Shown: positions 55,595-64,000 of the stretch, piece by piece | Numbering within the stretch: the first letter of the stretch is position 1 | How the letters are laid out: every line of letters starts with the position of its first letter | Made by a program: the position numbers and the translations under genes | The notes under the pieces: model-generated | Told to the model about the DNA's origin: nothing | The model's input: only the letters and a program-made list of their open reading frames with translations | Database searches by the model: none | Origin: Closterium sp. NIES-65 | Lineage: Eukaryota > Streptophyta > Zygnematophyceae > Desmidiales > Closteriaceae | Length of the DNA: 64,000 nucleotides | Assembly (NCBI GenBank): GCA_948144175.1 | Contig: CANXME010002104.1 | Location: forward strand, 124,001 to 188,000 | Direction of reading: 5' to 3'

Positions 55595-57360
55595 GCTGCA
55601 GGTAGTTGTGCCAGCTGAGCGGCAGAGAGCTTCCGGTCGAGAGTGTGGAGGGCGAGCACGCGGTGCATGACGCGGGCACGGCGCGTGACAGGCGGCAGGG
55701 AGAAGCGTTATGCGCTTAGGAGAAACGATAGCGTGATGTTGAATTCTGAGCAAGAGAGGAAACACGCCGGGGAAGGGAGAGAAAATGCGGGCTGCGGGAA
55801 AGCACCAGGCGTTGGGGAGGGAAAGGGAGGAGGGGGAAAAGATGGTAGGGGAAGTGATGAGGATAATGGCGCTTTAGCAGAAAGCCCGGAGAACAATTCC
55901 TAGGAAAAAACGTTTAAAAGAAAGAAAGAATTTGCAGAAAACGTTTTAGATGCATGTTTCCTCGCTCGTTAGCAGAACTGCCCGGAGACCGATTCCTAGG
56001 CCCGCAGATTTGTATCAGAGCTTAACGGAGAAGCATGGAGCACGCTAAACAGAGATCCACTGCTTACTAGATCGCTCCATGTTGGAGACTGGCAGCGTGA
56101 AGCACGGCATGCACGCACTATTTATCGTACCAGGCTGACTTTTGAGCGGAAGCAGGAAAGTAGGAAAGCAGGAAAGTAGGAAAGCAGGAAAGTAGGAAAG
56201 CAGGAGATAAAGCAAGGAATAGTGCGAAAGCAGGAAGGCGGAGGAGGGGGAAGGGTGGGGAAGGGAAGGTTAATGTGGAAAGATAGAAATTTCAGACATT
56301 GGAGCGCATATAGCAACATTGTGACTGGTAGACTCACAGCGGAGATTTTATTTGACTTGATATTCTGTTTCTTCGTAGAAGCAGGGAGCATCGCACGTCG
56401 CTACTACGGTTTAGATAAGGGTCGACCGCTGATGGTTCCGAATCTCACGGGACCGCTGATGGTACAACCGCGTGAGAGCCATTTCCCGCTGTCATCGCCC
56501 CGTGAGCCGCTTCCGCGTCGACTCTTGTAACCAGCGTCCGATCGTCAGCGTGGATCCTTGTAACTAATGTACACTCGCGTACACTGAAACGGCGAGACAA
56601 ACTGAAGCTAGAGGAGTCGCCGAGGACATCATCGGTCCAAGTGCTTATCAAATATCCGCTACTAGGATTGCCAGGACATGATCAGGATATCCAGAGAAGT
56701 AGCCGACACTGACGCAGCGCGAAGTTCGAATCTAAAAAATCCATCTCAGCGCGACATTCGAAAGCCATCGCAGCACGAAATTACTAAAGCCATCGCAGGG
56801 AAGTCTCGAAGTGACAATGGTGCGTTTGAAACAGGGGAGTACAAATTGATCACTATCAAGTTCCATTTACTGATCTTTTTACGGTAGCTGTCTATGTGGC
56901 TCTGTATGTGTAACTTGTTTCTCTGGTTCAAGTGGTTCTATGGTATCTGTCAGACCAGCAAATACACATCATCGGGTGCATTAATTGACTAAATATATAA
57001 CATGCTGGTCCATTGTATTCATTGTCTACATATGCCTGAACTAAAGCTACACCTACTGCAGAATTAGTTCAAAAATATGGTAATTATCCATTCAAAGTTC
57101 CTAATGATGATCCAATATACATAATAATTAAATGTACTATTGTACTACCCATGCACTGTAGGTATGCATGGGGGGTTCCTCTTGGCCGCCAGGAGCAAGC
57201 TCCCAACGTTACACCCAAGCACCGCGGTGAGGTGGGAACCATCGCTCGGGACCCTGTTGGGGGGGAGACAGAACACAAAAGGACACTGGATACTGCCCAG
57301 GGGGCAGGTTAAAATTAATCTCAAATCCAATGCTGCCCGGTCTTGTTCCTTGACCAGCTG
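55595..57360. other. Spacer, no supported gene
   Basis: Contains a caggaaagtaggaaag repeat at 56150-56210. Otherwise unique-looking sequence without recognised domains. Confidence 0.5.
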
Positions 57361-57370
57361 TACAGTTTTG

Positions 57371-57568
57371 CTCACTGCAAAGCTTGCAGTGAGGAACATG
57401 CAAAAGAGTTTTGGGAGATCTGATCTCCCGAAACCCTGATTTTGCTCACTGCAGCTACACTGCAGTGAGGAAGGCGTGAGTTTTGAGACGTCTGTCAAAA
57501 CTCACAAGTTTAGTAAGGAAGAGAGAGAGAGAGTGTGTTAGTGAGTTTTGAGATGTCTCTCAAAACTC
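57371..57568. repeat. Cluster of five successive inverted repeats
   Basis: Hairpins: CTCACTGCAA/TTGCAGTGAG (57371-57393), GGGAGATC/GATCTCCC (57413-57429), CTCACTGCAG/CTGCAGTGAG (57445-57469), GTGAGTTTTGA/TCAAAACTCAC (57476-57505) and GAGTTTTGAGA/TCTCAAAACTC (57543-57568). Two belong to the TTTTGAG family. Confidence 0.88.
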
Positions 57569-57624
57569 AGAGAAGAGAAGAGAGGAGGAACGGAACACTG
57601 CAGTGCACTGCAGGACACAACAGA

Positions 57625-57683
57625 ACTGCCACCGGCAGCTCACAACTGGATTTGAGGCGCCTCAAACCAGCATACAAGGTCCT
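57625..57683. repeat. Dispersed repeat with TTTGAGGCGCCTCAAA palindrome, copy 2
   Basis: Counterpart of 49566-49624, differing at about three or four positions, 8 kb away. Confidence 0.9.
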
Positions 57684-57689
57684 CACACC

Positions 57690-57772
57690 CCTCACTCACT
57701 CTGACTCTCACTCTCACTCTGACCCTCACACTCACTCTAACCCTCACACTCACTCTCACTCTGACCCTCCCA

Positions 57773-57804
<32 letters not shown>

Positions 57805-57880
57805 GACCCTCACACTCACTCTGACTCTCACTCTCACTCTTACCCTCACACTCACTCTCCTCTCACCCTCTCAGTCACTC
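57690..57880. repeat. (cactctgaccctcactct) simple repeat
   Basis: Pyrimidine-purine alternation of ctcactctgaccctcaca-type hexamers. No coding meaning. Confidence 0.85.
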
Positions 57881-57956
57881 CGTTCCCTCCTCACTCCCCC
57901 CATCACTCTGCTGCTCCTCCCTTCCCAGGAGGTACCAGCAGTCATTGGCTCCCATT

Positions 57957-58925
57957 GCTGCTCCTCCCAGCAGGTGGCCTTCTCTTCTGCTCCTACTGCT
58001 CCTCACTTCCCAGCAGGTGGCCTTCTCTTCTGCTCCTACTGCTCCTCACTTCCCAGCAGGTGGCCTTCTCTTCTGCTCCTACTGCTCCTCACTTCCCAGC
58101 AGGTGGCCTTCTCTTCTGCTCCTACTGCTCCTCACTTCCCAGCAGGTGGCCTTCTCTTCTGCTCCTACAGCTCCTCACTTCCCAGCAGGTGGCCTTCTCT
58201 TCTGCTCCTACTGCTCCTCACTTCCCAGCAGGTGGCCTTCTCTTCTGCTCCTACTGCTCCTCACTTCCCAGCAGGTGGCCTTCTCTTCTGCTCCTACAGC
58301 TCCTCACTTCCCAGCAGGTGGCCTTCTCTTCTGCTCCTACTGCTCCTCACTTCCCAGCAGGTGGCCTTCTCTTCTGCTCCTACTGCTCCTCACTTCCCAG
58401 CAGGTGGCCTTCTCTTCTGCTCCTACAGCTCCTCACTTCCCAGCAGGTGGCCTTCTCTTCTGCTCCTACTGCTCCTCACTTCCCAGCAGGTGGCCTTCTC
58501 TTCTGCTCCTACTGCTCCTCACTTCCCAGCAGGTGGCCTTCTCTTCTGCTCCTACAGCTCCTCACTTCCCAGCAGGTGGCCTTCTCTTCTGCTCCTACTG
58601 CTCCTCACTTCCCAGCAGGTGGCCTTCTCTTCTGCTCCTACTGCTCCTCACTTCCCAGCAGGTGGCCTTCTCTTCTGCTCCTACTGCTCCTCACTTCCCA
58701 GCAGGTGGCCTTCTCTTCTGCTCCTACTGCTCCTCACTTCCCAGCAGGTGGCCTTCTCTTCTGCTCCTACTGCTCCTCACTTCCCAGCAGGTGGCCTTCT
58801 CTTCTGCTCCTACAGCTCCTCACTTCCCAGCAGGTGGCCTTCTCGTCTGCTCCTACAGCTCCTCACTTCCCAGCAGGTGGCCTTCTCGTCTGCTCCTACA
58901 GCTCCTCACATCCCAGCAGGTGCCA
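57957..58925. repeat. 43-bp satellite array, about 22 units
   Basis: Unit ctcctcacttcccagcaggt plus ggccttctcttctgctccta plus ctg. As 43 is not a multiple of three, all three plus frames stay open through the array and cycle through the same 43-residue peptide. Each unit looks like a splice acceptor (pyrimidines, CCCAG, CAG, GTGGCC). Confidence 0.95.
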
Positions 58926-59392
58926 GCAGTCTCCTCTGCTCCTCTGCAGTGGTGTCATTGCTACTGCCACCGCTACTGTCTCCTCTTGCAATCCCTTCTG
59001 CTCCCACTGCTGCTGCCACCGCTGGTGACACTGCTGGCCTTCTCTTCTGCTCACCGCCCCATCACTTCACAGCACCAGCAGCAGCTAACGGAAGGGAGGT
59101 AGGAGCAAGGAAAGTAGCAGTTGTCGTCCCATCACTTCATAGCGCCAGCAGCAGCACAGGCAAGAGAGGCGGGACCACAAGGCAGCAGCAGGTGGTAACA
59201 GCTCGATCTTTCTCTTCTCTGCCCCGCAACTCTGCTCCCCCTTTCACTCTGCTCCCCCTTCCATCTGCTTCATCCCCTTCACATCTGCTTCATTCCCTTC
59301 ACAGCTGCTTCATCCCCTTCACAGCTCCTTGGCAGCAAAAGGTAGCTAAAGGTAGGTACAGCTCGCTGGCATCGCTCATGGCAGTCCAGCGC

Positions 59393-59730
59393 GCTTGTAG
59401 CAGCCGTCTCCTCTGCCCGCCTGTAGCAGCCGTCTCCTCTGCCTGCCTGTAGCAGCCATCTCCTCTGCCCGCCTGTAGCAGCCGTCTCCTCTGCCCGCCT
59501 GTAGCAGCCGTCTCCTCTGCCCGCCTGTAGCAGCCGTCTCCTCTGCCCGCCTTTAGCAGCCGTCTCCTCTGCCCGCCTTTAGCAGCCATCTCCTCTGCCC
59601 GCCTGTAGCAGCCGTCTCCTCTGCCCGCCTGTAGCAGCCGTCTCCTCTGCCCGCCTGTAGCAGCCGTCTCCTCTGCCCGCCTTTAGCAGCCGTCTGCTCT
59701 GCTCGCCTGTAGCAGCCATCTCCTCTGCAT
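59393..59730. repeat. 26-bp satellite array, about 13 units
   Basis: Unit TGTAGCAGCCGTCTCCTCTG plus CCCGCC with few variants. Confidence 0.93.
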
Positions 59731-60439
59731 CTCGTCTGCTGATCCCTCGCCTCTGCGCCCTTCTGTGAAATGGGAGGAGAATGAGTCAGGGACGATGAGT
59801 GCAGTGCAGTGAAGGAACTCAGAGCAAAGTTAAAACCAAGGCAACGACATTCGACCAAACAAAACAACTTAAGTGAAAGAGAAAATCACCATCAGCAGTG
59901 AATAGTTATCCACCACCGTGCTCCTTTGCTCTTTGCTCTTCAGTGCAGCACCACTCCCCCTCCACTGCTGGTGTCAATGCTGGCCTTCTCTTTCTGCTGG
60001 CACTGTTGCTGCCACCGGTAGTGTCGCCGCATGCCTCTCCCCTACTCCCACCGCTGGTGTCACTGCGGGTGCCACCTCCAATGCAGCAGCAGAAGCACCA
60101 CCTCCAAACGCAGCAGCAGCACCACTCCCCCTTCAGCAGCAGCGCCACTCCACCACTTCACAGCACCAGCAGCAGCACATGTGAGGGAGGTAGGAGCGAG
60201 GCAGCACAAGGCAGCTAAAGGTAGGTACAGCTCGCACCTTGCTGCTGCCAACTCTGGCCCCTTCTCTGCTCCTCTGCACTATTCAGCTGCTCATCATTTT
60301 CTCCCACTGCAGCTCCTCTGCACACGGGAAGGGTGGCCTTCTCTTCTGCTGACTCGGCTGCTGCCACTGCTGCTTCCACTGCTTGCATTCCGTTCTGCTG
60401 CCTTGGCTGCTGAAACCAGTATGTCACTGCGGGCCTCTC
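59731..60439. other. Right part of the segmental duplication, unique block
   Basis: From about 59940 it matches 51424-51800. No gene is supported. Confidence 0.65.
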
Positions 60440-61325
60440 TTCTGCTCGCTGTCCCATCACTTCACAGCACTAGCAGCATCACGCGGGAGGGAGGTAGGAG
60501 CGAGGAAGGTAGCAGCTGCCGTCCCATCACTTCACAGCACCAGCAGCATCACGCGGGAGGGAGGTAGGAGTGAGGGAGGTATCAGCTGCCGTCCCATCAC
60601 ATCACAGCACCAGCAGACGCACGCGGGAGGGAGGTAGGAGCGAGGAAGGTAGCAGCTGCCGTCCCATCACTTCACAGCACCAGCAGCATCACGCGGGAGG
60701 GAGGTAGGAGCGAGGAAGGTAGCAGCTGCCGTCCCATCACTTCACAGCACCACCACCAGCACGTGGGAGGGATGTAGGAGCGAGGAAGGTAGCATCTGCC
60801 GTCCCATCACTTCACAGCACCAGCAGCATCACGCGGGAGGGAGGTAGGAGTGAGGGAGGTAGCAGCTGCCGTCCCATCACATCACAGCACCAGCACCAGC
60901 AGACGCACGCGGGAGGGAGGTAGGAGCGAGGAAGGTAGCAGCTGCCGTCCCATCACTTCACAGCACCAGCAGCATCACGCGGGAGGGAGGTAGGAGCGAG
61001 GAAGGTAGCAGCTGCCGTCCCATCACTTCACAGCACCACCACCAGCACGAGGGAGGGAGGTAGGAGCGAGGAAGGTAGCAGCTGCCGTCCCATCACTTCA
61101 CAGCACCAGCAGCATCATGCGGGAGGGAGGTAGGAGTGAGGGAGGTAGCAGCTGCCGTCCCATCACATCACAGCACCAGCAGACGCACGCGGGAGGGAGG
61201 TAGGAGCGAGGAAGGTAGCAGCTGCCGCCCCATCACTTCACAGCACCAGCAGCATCACGCGGGAGGGAGGTAGGAGCGAGGAAGGTAGCAGCTGCCGTCC
61301 CATCACTTCACAGCACCAGCAGCAT
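60440..61325. repeat. 70-bp satellite array, copy 2, about 13 units
   Basis: Same 70-bp family as 51990-53045, with more gcatcacgcgggaggg-type variants. A higher-order alternation of unit types is visible. Confidence 0.94.
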
Positions 61326-61929
61326 TACAGCTGTGTGGTTCTATGCGCATCTGCTCCTTTGGCCTTCTTCCCTCCATGCCTTCTCCGTGCCCTCAGCTCC
61401 ATGTCTCTCCAATGCTGCATCTTTGTTCCTCTGCTGGTTCGCCTCCCCTTCTGCTCCCACTGCTGCTGCAACCAGTAATGTCAATGCGGGCCTCCTCGCC
61501 TCCTCTCCTCCTCGCCTCCTTTCCTCCTCGCCTCCTCTCCTCCTCTCCTCCTCGCCTCCTCTCTTCCTCGCCTCCTCGCCTCCGTCTCCTCCGATGCTTC
61601 TCCTGCAGAATGGGAAGGAAGGGAAAATTCTATGAGCCGAAGGACCAAGAAATCGAAGGCAGGAAAGAAGATGACAGCCATATAAGAAACGCAAGAGAAT
61701 TGCACGGATTGGGCAACAAAAGTGCAGAACAACAAAAGAAACATTTGCAGAGGCAGTTTCCATTCACCACCACGCTCCGCTGCTCCTTACCTCCTCTGCT
61801 CCTCTCCTCCTCTCCTCCTCTGCTCCACGCCTACTCTCCTCCGCGCCTCCTCTGCTCCACGCTCCCTCTCCTCCGTGCCTCCTCTCCTCCACGCCTCCTC
61901 TCCTCCTCGCCTCCTCTCCTCCTCGCCTC
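61326..61929. other. Duplicated block, copy 2
   Basis: Counterpart of 53046-53705, with small deletions. The conserved inner block at about 61605-61765 is again open on both strands. Confidence 0.65.
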
Positions 61930-63344
61930 CTCTGGAGGCTGGAGGCGTCGTGAAGTCTCGCGGCTGTCTGAAACGGGAAGCAACAACGACATTAATACAT
62001 GTGGAAAACAGAAAGCAGAAACTTGGAGAGCACTTACCGAGGGGGCTGGAGGCGTCGTGAAGTCCCGCGGCTGTCTGAAACGGGAAGCAACAACGACATT
62101 AGTACATGTGGAAAACAGAAAGCAGAATCTTGGAGAGCACTTACCGAGGGGGCTGGAGGCGTCGTGAAGTCCCGCGGCTGTCTGAAACGGGAAGCAACAA
62201 CGACATTAGTACATGTGGAAAACAGAAAGCAGAAACTTGGAGAGCACTTACCGAGGGAGCTGGAGGCGTCGTGAAGTCGTGCGGCTGTCTGAAACGGGAA
62301 GCAACAACGACATTAGTACATGTGGAAAACAGAAAGCAGAATCTTGGAGAGCACTTACCGAGGGGGCTGGAGGCGTCGTGAAGTCCCGCGGCTGTCTGAA
62401 ACGGGAAGCAACAACGACATTAGTACATGTGGAAAACAGAAAGCAGAAACTTGGAGAGCACTTACCGAGGGGGCTGGAGGCGTCGTGAAGTCCCGCGGCT
62501 GTCTGAAACGGGAAGCAACAACGACATTAGTACATGTGGAAAACAGAAAGCAGAAACTTGGAGAGCACTTACCGAGGGGGCTGGAGGCGTCGTGAAGTCT
62601 CGCGGCTGTCTGAAACGGGAAGCAACAACGACATTAGTACATGTGGAAAACAGAAAGCAGAATCTTGGAGAGCACTTACCGAGGGGGCTGGAGGCGTCGT
62701 GAAGTCCCGCGGCTGTCTGAAACGGGAAGCAACAACGACATTAGTACATGTGGAAAACAGAAAGCAGAATCTTGGAGAGCACTTACCGAGGGGGCTGGAG
62801 GCGTCGTGAAGTCCCGCGGCTGTCTGAAACGGGAAGCAACAACGACATTAGTACATGTGGAAAACAGAAAGCAGAAACTTGGAGAGCACTTACCGAGGGA
62901 GCTGGAGGTGTCGTGAAGTCCCGCGGCTGTCTGAAACGGGAAGCAACAACGACATTAGTACATGTGGAAAACAGAAAGCAGAATCTTGGAGAGCACTTAC
63001 CGAGGGGGCTGGAGGCGACGTGAAGTCCCGCGGCTGTCTGAAACGGGAAGCAACAACGACATTAGTACATGTGGAAAACAGAAAGCAGAATCTTGGACAG
63101 CACTTACCGAGGGGGCTGGAGGCGTCGTGAAGTCCCGCGGCTGTCTGAAACGGGAGGCAACAACAACATTAGTACATGTGGAAAACAGAAAGCAGAAACT
63201 TGGAGAGCACTTACCGAGGGGGCTGGAGGCGTCGTGAAGTCCCGCGGCTGTCTGAAACGGGAGGCGACAACGACATTAGTACATGTGGAAAACAGAAAGC
63301 AGAAACTTGGAGAGCACTTACCGAGGGGGCTGGAGCGTTGTTGA
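61930..63344 (-). repeat. 107-bp array of microexon plus mini-intron, 13 units
   Basis: Read on the minus strand each unit is: acceptor CCCGTTTCAG, a 37-nt block (ACAGCCGCGGGACTTCACGA and on to CCCCCTCG), donor GTAAGTGC, then a 70-nt intron with TACTAATG about 24 nt before the next AG. Thirteen donors and thirteen acceptors are present. The 37-nt block is not a multiple of three. Confidence 0.9.
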
Positions 63345-63649
63345 TGTCTTCGTGACGGCTAAGACAAGAAGACACACACATAACAACATTAGGCATGCGA
63401 CGACACAAGAAAGCAAAGAAGACAGCAGCTTACAACGGGTCCTAGCTGCTGCGTCCTCGTGTTGCTCCCACCTTGGTGTTGCCTCCCCCGTTCTTGCTGT
63501 ACCTAGAAGAGGGGCGGCACAAATTTAATTCTTTGCTGTTGCGTCCCCGTATTGCCCCCGCCTTGGTGTTGCCCCTTGATGCTTGCTGTACCTAGAAGAG
63601 GGGCGGCACAAAAAATATATTTTGAAGGTGCTGCTCATCCTGCCGCTGC
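63345..63649. other. Spacer with a duplicated block of about 100 bp
   Basis: ttgctgtacctagaagaggg plus gcggcacaaa occurs twice (63493-63522 and 63582-63611), each after a ccttggtgttgcc block. On the minus strand this would lie upstream of the microexon array. Confidence 0.6.
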
Positions 63650-63935
63650 TCCTCGTGTTGATCCTTTGCCCCCCAGGGGGTCAAAGCGCCTCACTTGAAG
63701 GTGCTGCTCCTCGTGTTGATCCTTTGCCCCCCAGGGGGTCAAAGCGCCTCACTTGAAGGTGCTGCTCCTCGTGTTGATCCTTTGCCCCCCAGGGGGTCAA
63801 AGCGCCTCACTTGAAGGTGCTGCTCCTCGTGTTGATCCTTTGCCCCCCAGGGGGTCAAAGCGCCTCACTTGAAGGTGCTGCTCCTCGTGTTGATCCTTTG
63901 CCCCCCAGGGGGTCAAAGCGCCTCACTTGAAGCTC
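63650..63935 (+). repeat. 58-bp array of an acceptor-like junction, five units
   Basis: Each unit ends tgttgatcctttgcccccca plus G, then GGGGTCAAAGCGCCTCACTT. The fifth copy (from about 63908) does not return to the repeat but runs on as an open stretch (QSASLEAPPPQILSRP) to a possible donor near 63971. This looks like acceptor-side amplification of an exon of a gene continuing past the window. Confidence 0.7.
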
Positions 63936-64000
63936 CACCTCCTCAAATCCTTTCCCGTCCTTGCTGCCCCGGTAATGCTTCAGGACCAGCTGTTCAATTT

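Noticed and set aside
54813-55765. Open frames over the 18-bp array on both strands
   Set aside because: Repeats of six residues in every frame; composition artefact.
57535-59452. Three overlapping plus-strand frames of 385-497 codons
   Set aside because: All three frames give the same 43-residue repeat from the 43-bp satellite, so there is no evidence of a real protein.
49625-63935. CRISPR-like repeat arrays
   Set aside because: The repeats are head-to-tail without unique spacers, there are no cas genes and the context is eukaryotic.

Overview
The window is nuclear DNA of a streptophyte, most likely a charophyte green alga or an early-diverging land plant. The support is indirect: spliced genes with GT-AG introns, a plant-type RLK/Pelle kinase pair, a predicted chloroplast histidinol dehydrogenase, a PAN plus Root_cap-like secreted protein, copia elements primed by a Met-initiator-like tRNA, and a Ty3/gypsy element carrying a cytosine-C5 DNA methyltransferase (published for the charophyte Klebsormidium and for dinoflagellates). 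A zygnematophyte such as Closterium would fit, but that is a guess.

Layout. 1-14161 is a nest of Ty1/copia elements with very short LTRs (125-185 bp): a partial element at the left edge, a deletion derivative at 969-6786 on +, an intact-ended element at 6893-13660 on -, and a solo LTR at 13977-14161. 14162-16190 is gene-poor and partly AT-rich. 16.4-28.4 kb and 29.4-38.3 kb hold two paralogous tandem kinase genes with the same exon B, C and D lengths (136, 137 and 121 nt) and the same phases. A Ty3/gypsy element with an embedded methyltransferase sits in the first intron of kinase 1. 39.9-42.0 kb is a compact three-exon secreted-protein gene. 42.5-49.3 kb is a 13-exon histidinol dehydrogenase gene, which makes the last step of histidine synthesis, probably in the plastid. 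49.6-64.0 kb is satellite-like: arrays with 48, 70, 107, 18, 43, 26 and 58 bp units, plus a segmental duplication (51.4-53.9 kb against 59.9-62.1 kb).

The most unusual feature is how the introns of the two kinases and of the dehydrogenase are built. Real exons are flanked upstream by partial direct copies of their own 5' part with its acceptor, and downstream by partial copies of their own 3' part with its donor. The splice junctions themselves have been tandemly amplified. The same logic reaches into the satellites: the 107-bp array reads on the minus strand as 13 copies of a 37-nt microexon plus a 70-nt intron with GTAAGT, TACTAAT and TTTCAG. A second recurring feature is a set of palindromes with the core TTTGAGNCGNCTCAAA, several of them lying between direct repeats. 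Other items are a hammerhead-ribozyme-like core at 25598-25651 and two tail-to-tail copia copies with complementary coding losses.

Exon coordinates were derived by hand from splice sites and phase continuity. Boundaries of repeats and of the gypsy element are approximate where stated.
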